Assembly: GCF_900104705.1 (NCBI RefSeq) | Contig: NZ_LT629734.1 | Coordinates: 2,046,001 to 2,110,000, forward strand | Reading direction: 5' to 3' | Source: Agrococcus carbonis | GTDB taxonomy: Bacteria > Actinomycetota > Actinomycetes > Actinomycetales > Microbacteriaceae | DNA length: 64,000 bases | Shown: positions 17,133 to 25,889 of the stretch, piece after piece | How the letters are laid out: every line of letters begins with the position of its first letter | Position numbering within the stretch: position 1 is the stretch's first letter | Position numbers and translations under genes: made by a program | Notes under the pieces: generated by a model | Databases searched by the model: none | The model's input: only the letters and a program-made list of their open reading frames with translations | Told to the model about the DNA's origin: nothing

Positions 17133-20100
17133 ATGGGCGCATCCGCCACCGCCAAGCAGGCCGCGACGAAGGCCGCCGGCTCGACCGCCGAGCACGACGC
17201 GGGCGAGCAGTCCGCCGCGCAGCAGGCGGTCGCGGACGCCGCCGCGCGCGCCGCGACGCAGCACGCCGTCGACCCGGCAGAGCTCGAGGCGCTCCGAGCG
17301 CTCGCCCCCGAGGTCGTCGCGCAGGTGCGCACGTGGCTCGAGCAGGCCGAGCGCATCCCCGCCGACAGCAGCGCCGAGCAGCTCGCCGGCGTGCTGCGCG
17401 ACCCCAAGGGCCTCGACTTCGCGGTGCGCTTCGTCGACGGCGTCGTGCGGCCCGAGGACGTGCACGTCGCCGCGCGCACCCTCCGCGAGATCGCCGGCGA
17501 CGCGCCGTCGTTCCTGCCGTGGCCGATGCGCCAGGCGCTCAAGCTCGGCGGCGGGGTCGCACCGCTCGCGCCACAGGTCGTCGTGCCGATCGCGCGCCGC
17601 GTGCTGCGCGAGATGGTCGGCCACCTCATCATCGACGCGACCGACGCCCGCCTCGGTGCCGCGATCAAGCGCATCCGCGCCACCGGCGCCCGTCTCAACG
17701 TCAACCTGCTCGGCGAGTACGTGCTCGGCGCGCGCGAGGCCGAGCGCCGCATCGAGGGCACGCGCGCGCTCATCGAGCGCCCCGACGTCGACTACGCCTC
17801 GATCAAGGTCTCGGCGACGACCGCGCCGCACCAGCCCTGGGCCTTCGACTCGCACGTCGAGCACGTCGTCGAGCGACTGCTGCCGCTCTACCGCCGCGCC
17901 GCCGAGAACGGCACCTTCATCAACCTCGACATGGAGGAGTACAAGGACCTCGAGATGACCATGGCGGTCTTCACGCGGATCCTCGAGACCCCCGGCCTCG
18001 AGCGGTACCGCGGCGGCATCGTGCTGCAGGCGTACCTGCCCGACGCACTGCCCGCGATGCAGCGCCTGCAGGCGTGGGCCGCGGCGCGCGTCGCCGGCGG
18101 CGGGGCGCCCGTGAAGGTGCGCCTCGTGAAGGGCGCGAACCTGCCGATGGAGCGCGTCGAGGCGTCGATCCACGACTGGCCGCTCGCGACGTGGCACAGC
18201 AAGCAGGACAGCGACACGCACTACAAGCGCGTGCTCACGTGGGCGCTCACCACCGACCGCATCGCCAACGTCGAGCTCGGCGTCGCGGGCCACAACCTCT
18301 TCGACGTCGCCTTCGCGTGGCTGCTCGCGAAGCAGCGCGGCATCGAGGCCGGCCTCGACTTCGAGATGCTGCTCGGCATGGCGCAGGGCCAGGCCGAGGT
18401 CGTGCGCCGCGACGTCGGCGGACTGCTGCTCTACACGCCCGTCGTGCACCCGGCCGAGTTCGACGTCGCGATCGCCTACCTCATCCGCCGCCTCGAGGAG
18501 GGCGCGAGCCGCGAGAACTTCATGTCGGCGGTGTTCGAGCTCGCGACCGACGAGGGGCTCTTCGAGCGCGAGCGCGACCGCTTCCTCGCCTCGCTCGACG
18601 CGCTCGCGGCCGAGGCGCCCGCCACCCACCGCGTGCAGGACCGCACGCAGGCGCCCGAGCCGATGCCGACGACCGGCTTCCGCAACGCGCCCGACACCGA
18701 CCCGTCGCTCCCCGCCAACCAGGCGTGGGCCGCCGGCATCCGCGAGCGCGCGAAGACCTCGCGCCTCGGCTTCGACGCCGTCGAGGCGTCGCTCGTGCGG
18801 GACGCCGAGGCGCTCGAGGCCGTCATCACGACGGGCCTCGCCGCGAACGACGCGTGGCGCGCCCTCTCGGGCGACGAGCGCGCCGCGATCCTGCACCGCG
18901 TCGGCGACGAGCTCGAGGCGCGCCGCGCCGAGCTCATGGAGGTCGCCGCGAGCGAGGCCGGCAAGACGCTCGACCAGTCCGACCCCGAGGTCTCCGAGGC
19001 CATCGACTTCGCGCACTTCTACGCCGAGCGCGCCCGCCACCTCGACACGATCGACGGTGCCGTCGCGGTGCCGAGCCGCCTCATCGCGGTCACGCCGCCG
19101 TGGAACTTCCCGATCGCGATCCCCGCGGGCTCGACGCTCGCGGCGCTCGCGAGCGGCGCATCCGTCATCATCAAGCCCGCCCGCGCCACCGCGCGCACGG
19201 GCTCCGTGATGGTCGAGGCGCTCTGGGCCGCCGGCGTGCCGAAGGACGTGCTGCAGCTCGTGCAGCTCGGCGACCGCTCGCTCGGCGACGCCCTCGTCGG
19301 CGACGAGCGCGTCGACCGCGTCATCCTCACGGGCGGCTTCGAGACCGCCGAGGCCTTCCGCCGCATCCGCCCCGACCTCAACCTGCTCGCCGAGACGAGC
19401 GGCAAGAACGCGATCATCGTGATGCCGTCGGCCGACTACGACCTCGCCGCGAAGGACATCGTGGCGAGCGCGTTCGGCCACGCGGGCCAGAAGTGCTCGG
19501 CGGCGTCGCTCGCGGTGCTCGTCGGCCAGGCCGGCCGCTCGAAGCGCCTGCACAACCAGATCGTCGACGGCGTGCGCTCGCTCGAGACGGGCTGGCCGTG
19601 GGACGCCGACAGCCAGATGGGCCCGGTCATCGCGCCCGCCGAGGGGAAGCTGCTCGACGGCCTCACGCGCCTCGGCGAGGGCGAGGCGTGGGTCGTCGAG
19701 CCCAAGCAGCTCGACGACGAGGGGAAGCTCTGGAGCCCGGGCCTGCGCGCCGGCGTGCAGCGCGGCAGCGAGTACCACCTCACCGAGTACTTCGGGCCGA
19801 TCCTCGGCATCATGCGCGTCGAGACGCTCGAGGAGGCCATCGCGGTCGTCAACGAGGTCGACTACGGCCTCACCTCGGGCCTCCACTCGCTCGAGCCCGA
19901 CGAGATCGGCCAGTGGCTCGACACGATCCAGGCCGGCAACCTCTACGTCAACCGCGGCATCACGGGCGCCATCGTCGAGCGCCAGCCCTTCGGCGGCTGG
20001 AAGCGCTCGGTCGTCGGGCCGACGACCAAGGCGGGCGGCCCGAGCTACCTGCTGCCGCTCGTCGACTGGGTGACCGCCGAGGCGCGCGAGCTCGACCCGA

Positions 20101-20729
20101 TCGCGCTCCCGTCGGTGCAGGCGCTCGTCGACGCCGTCGACTCGCTCGCACGGTCGTCGGATGCGTCGGTGTCGGCCGGCGAGGCCGACGCGCTCCGCCG
20201 CTCGGCCGGCAGCGACCAGCACGTGTGGGCGACCGAGCTCGGCGTCGCGCGCGACGTGCAGGGGCTGCTCGCCGAGCGCGACATCCTGCGGCACCTCCCG
20301 ATGCCGGGCGTCGTGATCCGGCTCGCGGAGGGCGGTCGCATCGCGCAGCTCGCCCGCGCGGTCGTCGCGGCGCTGCGGGCGGGTGCCGAGGTGCGCGTCT
20401 CGACCGCGATCGAGCCGGCGCCCGCTGTGCGCGCGGCGCTCGCGGCGGCGGGCGTGCCGGTCGAGGTGCACGACGACGCGGCCTTCGCGGCTGCGGCGGC
20501 GCGCCTGCCGCAGGGCCGCATCCGCTACCTCGCACCCGAGGCGACGGTCGCCGCGGGCGTGCGGGCGCTCGCCGAGGCGGTCGACGGCCGCCCCGACCTC
20601 GCGATCGTGTCGCACCCGGTGACGGAGGCGGGCCGTGTCGAGCTGCTGCCGTTCCTGCGCGAGCAGGCGATCGCGATCACGGCGCACCGGTTCGGCACGC
20701 CCAACCACCTCACCGATCGGCTCATCTGA
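17133..20729 (+). CDS. putA: Bifunctional proline dehydrogenase / glutamate-semialdehyde dehydrogenase
   Basis: 1,198 residues. Oxidises proline to glutamate in two steps with FAD and NAD+. The proline dehydrogenase barrel spans about residues 85-490 (YASIKVSATTAP, RLVKGANLPMERVEASIHDW, GVAGHNLFDVAFAW). The aldehyde dehydrogenase domain follows, with general base Glu754 in LAETSGKN and nucleophile Cys788 in AGQKCSAASLAVL. A C-terminal ALDH-like oligomerisation region ends in FGTPNHLTDRLI. There is no N-terminal ribbon-helix-helix DNA-binding domain, so it does not autoregulate like E. coli PutA; the divergent LysR protein probably does so. A hairpin terminator follows, then a decayed copy of the gene's own 3' end. 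Confidence 0.96.
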   Translation: MGASATAKQAATKAAGSTAEHDAGEQSAAQQAVADAAARAATQHAVDPAELEALRALAPEVVAQVRTWLEQAERIPADSSAEQLAGVLRDPKGLDFAVRFVDGVVRPEDVHVAARTLREIAGDAPSFLPWPMRQALKLGGGVAPLAPQVVVPIARRVLREMVGHLIIDATDARLGAAIKRIRATGARLNVNLLGEYVLGAREAERRIEGTRALIERPDVDYASIKVSATTAPHQPWAFDSHVEHVVERLLPLYRRAAENGTFINLDMEEYKDLEMTMAVFTRILETPGLERYRGGIVLQAYLPDALPAMQRLQAWAAARVAGGGAPVKVRLVKGANLPMERVEASIHDWPLATWHSKQDSDTHYKRVLTWALTTDRIANVELGVAGHNLFDVAFAWLLAKQRGIEAGLDFEMLLGMAQGQAEVVRRDVGGLLLYTPVVHPAEFDVAIAYLIRRLEEGASRENFMSAVFELATDEGLFERERDRFLASLDALAAEAPATHRVQDRTQAPEPMPTTGFRNAPDTDPSLPANQAWAAGIRERAKTSRLGFDAVEASLVRDAEALEAVITTGLAANDAWRALSGDERAAILHRVGDELEARRAELMEVAASEAGKTLDQSDPEVSEAIDFAHFYAERARHLDTIDGAVAVPSRLIAVTPPWNFPIAIPAGSTLAALASGASVIIKPARATARTGSVMVEALWAAGVPKDVLQLVQLGDRSLGDALVGDERVDRVILTGGFETAEAFRRIRPDLNLLAETSGKNAIIVMPSADYDLAAKDIVASAFGHAGQKCSAASLAVLVGQAGRSKRLHNQIVDGVRSLETGWPWDADSQMGPVIAPAEGKLLDGLTRLGEGEAWVVEPKQLDDEGKLWSPGLRAGVQRGSEYHLTEYFGPILGIMRVETLEEAIAVVNEVDYGLTSGLHSLEPDEIGQWLDTIQAGNLYVNRGITGAIVERQPFGGWKRSVVGPTTKAGGPSYLLPLVDWVTAEARELDPIALPSVQALVDAVDSLARSSDASVSAGEADALRRSAGSDQHVWATELGVARDVQGLLAERDILRHLPMPGVVIRLAEGGRIAQLARAVVAALRAGAEVRVSTAIEPAPAVRAALAAAGVPVEVHDDAAFAAAAARLPQGRIRYLAPEATVAAGVRALAEAVDGRPDLAIVSHPVTEAGRVELLPFLREQAIAITAHRFGTPNHLTDRLI

Positions 20730-20750
20730 CGCTCGCCGGTCGCCGCGAAG

Positions 20751-20776
20751 GGGTCCCGCTCTCGTGAGCGGGGCCC
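20751..20776 (+). terminator. putA terminator hairpin
   Basis: 11-bp stem GGGTCCCGCTC with GAGCGGGGCCC (one G-U pair), 4-base loop, followed by CTT. Confidence 0.75.
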
Positions 20777-20816
20777 TTGCGCGATCGACGGCGACTCGGC
20801 TCGACGCATCCCGGCA

Positions 20817-20901
20817 ACTCGACCCGTTTCCGCGGCGACTCCACCCCATCCGGGCGACTGGACCCGCTGCAACGACTCCGGGCGGTCAAAACGGGTCGAG
20901 T
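20817..20901. repeat. Inverted-repeat element
   Basis: Perfect 13-bp ends, ACTCGACCCGTTT (20817-20829) and its complement (20889-20901), enclose about three degenerate units of the type GGCGACTNNACCC. Small non-coding palindromic element. Confidence 0.65.
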
Positions 20902-20939
20902 GACGGCGAGAGCCGTTATGGCGAGCAGTCGTGCCAGGG

Positions 20940-21036
20940 CGCGGTGTGCTGCGGCCGTTGCTGTCCGTGCGCGAGCCGACGATCGCACTTACGGCGCTCA
21001 GCGTCGGCTCGCAGAACCACCTGACTGACCGCATGA
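20940..21036 (+). pseudogene. Decayed duplicate of the putA 3' end
   Basis: Translated in one frame it reads LLSVREPTIALTALSVGSQNHLTDRMIW, with the tail NHLTDRMI matching NHLTDRLI of intact PutA and REPTIALTA matching REQAIAITA. It has no stop at the matching position and no start. Best read as a leftover from insertion or recombination at the end of putA. Confidence 0.6.
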
Positions 21037-21104
21037 TCTGGCGCGGTGCGCCGGGCTCAAGGGAGCGTAGCGAGGATGGGCGGCGCATCAGGCGGTGGCG
21101 GATG

Positions 21105-21665
21105 TTAGGCCACGGTGACCGTCGTGGCGATCGCGTCGAATCGTTCGATGAGCCGCTTGAATGATCCGTTGCGTCCTGCGGCGACATGAATCTCGATATT
21201 CGCGGCAAGGGTCGCCTGGTCAACGCTCTTCGTGTAGTCACGATGCGCGCGGATGCGACTGAGGCCATTGGCGCCAACTTCGTACACAGCGTCTTCGTGA
21301 ATCGTGGTCTCGCACGACGCGTAGATCCAGTCCTCGAAGTTCTTCTCCGCGATCGCCAAGGTCACTGGCACCCGGCTCCCGCACCGGGGGAGTAAGCCGG
21401 TCGCTACCTGCTTGATGCACTCCTTGTCTGCATCGATCACCACAAGAATCTGCTGCGCCCCGGGGCGACTGGCAGCGATGCGGACATAACCTTCGATGCC
21501 GCCCGCTTTAGTCAGATTGCTGATGCCATTTACGGCGATGGGGGTGGCAAGCAACCCCGGCCGGAAGTCTTCGAGCTCGTGGAGTCGCTTTCGTAGAAGC
21601 GTTGGAACCGCGCCGCGATCTCCCGGGCCCTCGACGATTAGCTGGATCGCGCCATCGATGCCCAT
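21105..21665 (-). CDS. DUF4276 family protein, TOPRIM-like predicted nuclease
   Basis: 186 residues. Marks of a TOPRIM-type metal site: Glu12 in IVEGPGDRGAVPTLL, Asp78 and Asp80 in ILVVIDADKE, and a conserved NFEDW motif. The ATG directly abuts the stop codon of the upstream ATPase gene, so the two are translationally coupled. By analogy with OLD-family nucleases and the PARIS defence pair (ABC-type ATPase plus TOPRIM protein), it is probably the effector controlled by that ATPase; this role is inferred. Base composition is lower in GC than flanking genes, and Leu91 is encoded by the very rare TTA codon (21393-21395), supporting horizontal acquisition. Confidence 0.75.
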   Translation of the reverse strand: MGIDGAIQLIVEGPGDRGAVPTLLRKRLHELEDFRPGLLATPIAVNGISNLTKAGGIEGYVRIAASRPGAQQILVVIDADKECIKQVATGLLPRCGSRVPVTLAIAEKNFEDWIYASCETTIHEDAVYEVGANGLSRIRAHRDYTKSVDQATLAANIEIHVAAGRNGSFKRLIERFDAIATTVTVA

Positions 21666-22841
21666 CTACGAATCCACCGCCTCGGGGTCCAGCGCGTGCG
21701 AGCGCATCAGTTCTCCCACGGTTAGAAGTCGTTCGTGAACCACCTGACGAGTCTCAGGAGCCACTCTGGCGAGATGGGAAGCTTCACCGTCAGACCAGAC
21801 CACCCTGACGCTGTCGACATCGACCTGGTCAGCGATGTCAGCCGAGTGCGTCGTGATCACAATCTGCGTCCGCCGCGCTTCGCTCCGCAGGATGTCCACG
21901 AGCGCGCGGAGCGCACCGAGATGAATTGCAATCTCCGGCTCTTCAAGAACTACCAACGCCGGGACTGTTGGTTGGAACAGCGCAATCAGCATGCTGAAGG
22001 CGCGGAGTGTTCCGTCCGACATCTGCCGCGCACTGAACTCGCGCACGCCGTTCGGTGTCTGTTGTCCGAAGATGAGCGTCTGCTGGCCTGCCAACGACGA
22101 GACCTCGACTCGCACGATGCCAGGCACGATGGCGTTCAAATGGCTCAGTACAACCCGACGCTGTTCGCTGCTGAGTGAATCATAGATGGAAACCACATTC
22201 GAGCCGTCTGGCTCGAACTGCCCAAGCGAACTAGGTTCTTGGAATTCTCGAATGACTTGTGGGTTGATTTCCACCGTTTGCAATTGGGAGAGGGTCTGGA
22301 AGATCAGATAGCTAGCGAACGATGATGCGCCGGACGCGGCGCTGTGCCCCGGCGCGATCGCGGATGTGCGGTCGCCATGCTTCGACGTGGAGTCGCGTGA
22401 GACGACGGTTGAGCCATCGCTTCGGAACTCATAGCGCGCGTCGCGGTAGTAGACGACCGCCGTCTCTTTCTTCACCCTGTAGGTGCCGCCAGCGACCGAT
22501 GAGAACGCGATCTCATAATGAGAGGACGGTTGGCCACTGGCGTCGCCCAGTCGAAACTCCAGGCGGAGCGAAGGATTGGTGGGTCTGCCATTGCTGCGGT
22601 GGCGAATCTGAGGGAAGCCGCCTCGACGCGCCACAGCGACGGGGAGCCCATGCGAACTGATATCGCGGAGCAGTCTGATGGCCGCGACGAAGTTCGACTT
22701 GCCGCTGGCATTCGGTCCTACTAGGGCAGTGAGGTCTCCGAAGTCAACGGTCGCCCTCTTGTAGGAAAGGAAGTTCGTCAGAGTGAGAGAGAGAAAGGTG
22801 GGACTCAAGCGGTTCGAGGATTGGGGGCCATTGGCGCTCAT
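21666..22841 (-). CDS. AAA/ABC-type ATPase of the RecF/OLD group, partner of the DUF4276 protein
   Basis: 391 residues. N-terminal FLSYKRATVDFGDLTALVGPNASGKSN contains the Walker A loop (about 42-49); signature-like MSDGTLRAF; Walker B ALVVLEEPEIAIH with Glu300 and Glu301; then ITTHSADI. This matches AAA15/AAA21 ATPases that dimerise head-to-tail like RecF and SMC heads. No fused TOPRIM domain is present; that function is supplied in trans by the next gene. GC is roughly 55-60% by eye against more than 70% around it. A TAAGGT box lies 6 bases before the ATG. Likely an anti-phage or DNA-damage module; the trigger cannot be read from sequence. Confidence 0.8.
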   Translation of the reverse strand: MSANGPQSSNRLSPTFLSLTLTNFLSYKRATVDFGDLTALVGPNASGKSNFVAAIRLLRDISSHGLPVAVARRGGFPQIRHRSNGRPTNPSLRLEFRLGDASGQPSSHYEIAFSSVAGGTYRVKKETAVVYYRDARYEFRSDGSTVVSRDSTSKHGDRTSAIAPGHSAASGASSFASYLIFQTLSQLQTVEINPQVIREFQEPSSLGQFEPDGSNVVSIYDSLSSEQRRVVLSHLNAIVPGIVRVEVSSLAGQQTLIFGQQTPNGVREFSARQMSDGTLRAFSMLIALFQPTVPALVVLEEPEIAIHLGALRALVDILRSEARRTQIVITTHSADIADQVDVDSVRVVWSDGEASHLARVAPETRQVVHERLLTVGELMRSHALDPEAVDS

Positions 22842-22847
22842 GCTCGC

Positions 22848-22853
22848 ACCTTA
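22848..22853 (-). promoter_or_regulatory. -10 box, leaderless ATPase-gene promoter
   Basis: TAAGGT on the minus strand, 6-base gap to ATG 22841. Confidence 0.55.
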
Positions 22854-22889
22854 CTGACGGATACGACCGGCGCGGGTCAGCGAGCGTCC

Positions 22890-23402
22890 TCACAGCACGA
22901 GGTGCTGGCGGCCGTCGAGCAGCTCGCGCGCCGCATCGAGGTGGCCCGCGTGCGTCGCCGTGTCGAGGATCACGTGCACGAGCACCTCGGCGAGGTCGGC
23001 GAACGCGCCCTCGGGCCAGTCGGGGTCGGGCATCCGCGGCGGCGCATCGAGCGCAGCGGCGGCGATGATCCGATCCGAGCGCTCGACGGCATCCCGGTAG
23101 TCCTGCAGCACCGCATCCGTCGACTCGTCGGGCTCGACCCGCCAGTCGGCGGGCCGGCCCTCGTCGAGCGCGGCGTCGGCGACCGGCCAGTAGTCGAGCG
23201 GCTCGCCCGCCATGACGGTGTGGAACCAGTAGCGCTCGCCGCCGAGGGTCACGTGGCGGACGAGCCCGATCGGCGACCAGCCCGAGGGCAGCACCGCCGT
23301 GCGCAGCTGCGCGTCGTCGAGGCCGTCGACGGCGGCGAGGATGTGGCGGCGCTGCGCGTCGAGCGCCTCGAGCAGCAGCGCGCGTGCGCGGTCGTCGTCC
23401 AT
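22890..23402 (-). CDS. DinB/DUF664 family four-helix protein
   Basis: 170 residues. DinB-like metal-binding four-helix bundle with the typical layout: helix LLLEALDAQRRHILAAVDGL, the SGWSPIGLVRHVTLGGERYWF motif with a His ligand, and a C-terminal LVHVILDTATHAGHLDAAREL with further His residues. The family includes mycothiol-dependent enzymes (MDMPI-like) and uncharacterised hydrolase-like proteins; no specific reaction can be given. ATG 23402 is preferred over an upstream in-frame TTG at 23414; a TTGGAT box 6 bases before it hints at a leaderless message. Confidence 0.8.
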   Translation of the reverse strand: MDDDRARALLLEALDAQRRHILAAVDGLDDAQLRTAVLPSGWSPIGLVRHVTLGGERYWFHTVMAGEPLDYWPVADAALDEGRPADWRVEPDESTDAVLQDYRDAVERSDRIIAAAALDAPPRMPDPDWPEGAFADLAEVLVHVILDTATHAGHLDAARELLDGRQHLVL

Positions 23403-23529
23403 GCGCCGATCCAAGCACGGCGCCGATCCGGCCGCCCACCGCGTGCCGGACCCCTTCCGCCAGCGGCGAGCCGGTGCACCAGGTCGAGCTCGGCGGAAGG
23501 GGTCCGGCTGACAGGGCCGGGGGAGCGGA

Positions 23530-24300
23530 TCAGCCCGCCGACCACCCGCCGTCGTTCGGGATGATCGCGCCGCTCACGTTCGAGGCGGCGTCCGAGGCGA
23601 GGAACGCGGCGAGGTTCGCCTGCTCGATCGGCTGCGCCGTGCGCTGCGCGCTCTGGTGCACGGGCGTGATCGCGGCGAGCCCCTCCTGGTCGATGTGCTG
23701 CTGGATGTCGGGCGTCATCACGTTGGTCTCGACGCCGCCCGGGCAGATCGCGTTCGCGCGGATGCCCTGCTTCGCGTACGTGTAGGCCGTGTTGCGCGTG
23801 AGCCCGATGAGCCCGTGCTTCGACGCCGTGTACGCGGCGCCCGCCGCGGCGCCGCGGATGCCCGCCTCGCTCGCGATGTTGATGATCGAGCCGCCGCCCG
23901 CCGGCAGCATGACGCGCAGCGCCGCGCGCGTCAGGAAGAACGGCCCGTCGAGGTTGACGCGCATGACGCGGCGCCACAGGTCGTCCTCGACGGCGGCGGC
24001 GCCGGCGAAGTGATCCATGATCCCGGCGTTGTTGACGAGCGCGTGCAGGCCGCCGTGGCGCTCGACCGCGGCCGCGACGACCGCGTCGGCCGTGGCGGCG
24101 TCGCCGATGTCGCCGACGTGGGCGGATGCGGTGCCGCCGGCGCCCTGCAGGAGCTCGACGGTCTCGTGCGCGGTCTCGGCGATGTCGCTCGCGACGACGG
24201 TCGCGCCGAGCTCGGCGAACAGCTGGGCGGTCGCGCGGCCGATGCCGCTGCCTGCGCCGGTGATGACGGCGACCTTGCCGGTGAGGTCGATGACGGCCAT
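23530..24300 (-). CDS. Short-chain dehydrogenase/reductase (SDR)
   Basis: 256 residues, classical SDR. Cofactor motif TGAGSGIG near residue 14, NNAG motif, catalytic Ser in IINIASEAG, and YTASKHG carrying the Tyr and Lys. C-terminal SGAIIPNDGGWSAG is the usual SDR closing strand and loop. An Asp in VVASDIAE at the end of strand 2 suggests NAD(H) preference. Substrate unknown; it resembles 3-oxoacyl reductase/glucose-dehydrogenase-like members. ATG 24300 has GGAG upstream; the frame is open further upstream but without SDR-like sequence. Confidence 0.88.
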   Translation of the reverse strand: MAVIDLTGKVAVITGAGSGIGRATAQLFAELGATVVASDIAETAHETVELLQGAGGTASAHVGDIGDAATADAVVAAAVERHGGLHALVNNAGIMDHFAGAAAVEDDLWRRVMRVNLDGPFFLTRAALRVMLPAGGGSIINIASEAGIRGAAAGAAYTASKHGLIGLTRNTAYTYAKQGIRANAICPGGVETNVMTPDIQQHIDQEGLAAITPVHQSAQRTAQPIEQANLAAFLASDAASNVSGAIIPNDGGWSAG

Positions 24301-24423
24301 GGGGAGCTCCTTCGCTCTCGGGTGACGAACGGCACCAGCCTGCGGCATCGGGCGGCCGGGCGGCAAGGGACCGTGGTCGTCCGTGCCGCGTCGACGCATC
24401 CGTCGTCGCGCGCGAGCGCGGGC

Positions 24424-24429
24424 TACGAT
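24424..24429 (+). promoter_or_regulatory. -10 box of the glyA-folD operon
   Basis: TACGAT; transcription would start at about 24436, directly at the 5' edge of the ZTP aptamer. Confidence 0.6.
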
Positions 24430-24432
24430 GGA

Positions 24433-24516
24433 CGCGGCCGTGACTGGCGCATTGGTGGAGCACCACCGGGGAGCGGCCGACCTGTGGGATCACCCCCTGC
24501 CGCGCGCCTGGGCGAG
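24433..24516 (+). ncRNA. ZTP/ZMP riboswitch (pfl motif) upstream of glyA
   Basis: The 5' half contains the conserved GUGACUGGCG, a GGUGG/CCACC stem, then GGGGAGC closing against the first strand (GCGGCC with GGCCG). The 3' half carries the GC-rich element followed by GCCUGGGC, the other invariant block. Both halves and their order match the pfl motif, which senses ZTP/ZMP accumulated when 10-formyl-THF is short and switches on one-carbon genes. No long terminator hairpin separates it from the glyA start 42 bases on, so control may be at translation. Confidence 0.88.
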
Positions 24517-24557
24517 CCAGCCAGCGACGCGCGCGAGCGCACAGCGAAGGAGCACCC

Positions 24558-25889
24558 GTGACCGACCGCCTGCCCAGCACGTTCAACAGCCCCCTCGCCG
24601 AGGTGGACCCCGAGATCGCCGAGGCGCTGCAGCTCGAGCTCGACCGCCAGCGCGACTACCTCGAGATGATCGCGAGCGAGAACTTCGTGCCCGTCGCGGT
24701 GCTCGAGGCGGCGGGCTCCGTGCTGACCAACAAGTACGCCGAGGGCTACCCGGGCCGCCGCTACTACGGCGGCTGCGAGTTCGTCGACGTCGCCGAGAAC
24801 CTCGCGATCGAGCGGGCCAAGGCACTCTTCGGCGCCGAGTACGCCAACGTGCAGCCCCACTCGGGCGCGACGGCGAACGCCGCCGTGCTCCACGCGATCG
24901 CCCGCCCCGGCGACACCGTGCTCGGCCTCTCGCTCGACCATGGCGGCCACCTCACGCACGGCATGAAGATCAACTTCTCGGGCCGCCTCTACGACATCGT
25001 CGCGTACGGCGTCGACGAGACCACGAGCCGCGTCGACATGGACGAGGTGCGCCGCCTCGCGATCGAGCACAAGCCCAAGGTCATCGTCGCCGGCTGGTCG
25101 GCCTACCCGCGCCAGCTCGACTTCGCCGCCTTCCGCGCGATCGCCGACGAGGTCGGCGCGCTCCTGTGGGTCGACATGGCGCACTTCGCCGGCCTCGTCG
25201 CCGCGGGCCTGCACCCGAACCCCGTGCCGCACGCGCACGTCGTCTCGTCGACCGTGCACAAGACCATCGGCGGCCCCCGCTCGGGCTTCATCCTCACGAA
25301 CGACGCCGACATCGCCAAGAAGATCAACTCGGGCGTCTTCCCGGGCCAGCAGGGCGGCCCGCTCATGCACGTGATCGCCGCGAAGGCGACCGCGTTCAAG
25401 CTCGCCGCGAGCGACGAGTTCAAGGAGCGCCAGGAGCGCACGCTCCGCGGCGCGCACATCCTCGCCGAGCGCCTCATGCAGCAGGACGTGCGGGATGCGG
25501 GGATCACGGTGCGCTCCGACGGCACCGACGTGCACCTCGTGCTCGTCGACCTGCGCGACGCCGCGATCGACGGCAAGCAGGCCGAGGACCTCCTGCACGA
25601 GATCCGCATCACCGTCAACCGGAACGCGGTGCCGAACGACCCGCGCCCGCCGATGGTCACGAGCGGCCTGCGCATCGGCACGCCCGCGCTCGCGACGCGC
25701 GGCTTCGGCGACGAGGAGTTCACCGAGGTCGCCGACGTGATCGCGCTCGCGCTGCAGCCGGGCGCCGACCTCGATGCGCTGCGCGCGCGCGTCGCGGCGC
25801 TCGCGGATGCGTTCCCGCTGTACCCGGGCGTCGGCCCCTCGGGCCAGCCGGCGGCCGTGCACGAGCTCGGCTCGTCGGTCGACCGATGA
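24558..25889 (+). CDS. glyA: Serine hydroxymethyltransferase
   Basis: 443 residues. PLP enzyme converting serine and THF to glycine and 5,10-methylene-THF. The PLP lysine is Lys235 in [14 protein letters not shown]; other marks are MIASENFV near the N-terminus, [13 protein letters not shown] and [15 protein letters not shown] start with GAAGGAG 8 bases upstream. First gene of the riboswitch-controlled glyA-folD operon; its stop overlaps the folD start by 4 bases (ATGA). Confidence 0.97.
   Translation: MTDRLPSTFNSPLAEVDPEIAEALQLELDRQRDYLEMIASENFVPVAVLEAAGSVLTNKYAEGYPGRRYYGGCEFVDVAENLAIERAKALFGAEYANVQPHSGATANAAVLHAIARPGDTVLGLSLDHGGHLTHGMKINFSGRLYDIVAYGVDETTSRVDMDEVRRLAIEHKPKVIVAGWSAYPRQLDFAAFRAIADEVGALLWVDMAHFAGLVAAGLHPNPVPHAHVVSSTVHKTIGGPRSGFILTNDADIAKKINSGVFPGQQGGPLMHVIAAKATAFKLAASDEFKERQERTLRGAHILAERLMQQDVRDAGITVRSDGTDVHLVLVDLRDAAIDGKQAEDLLHEIRITVNRNAVPNDPRPPMVTSGLRIGTPALATRGFGDEEFTEVADVIALALQPGADLDALRARVAALADAFPLYPGVGPSGQPAAVHELGSSVDR

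Larger units (their letters stand above)
20730..21104. other. 375-base intergenic region behind putA (island boundary)
   Basis: No credible gene. It holds the putA terminator, a 13-bp inverted repeat with degenerate direct repeats, and a decayed copy of the putA 3' end. GC falls towards the downstream module. Confidence 0.7.

Noticed and set aside
16881..20849. Antisense frame of about 1,320 codons opposite putA
   Set aside because: Arg/Asp/Glu-rich shadow of putA without any domain, start signal or promoter.
20931..21164. Open frame downstream of putA containing NHLTDRMIW
   Set aside because: Reads as a decayed putA fragment running into non-coding sequence; reported as a pseudogene scar instead of a gene.
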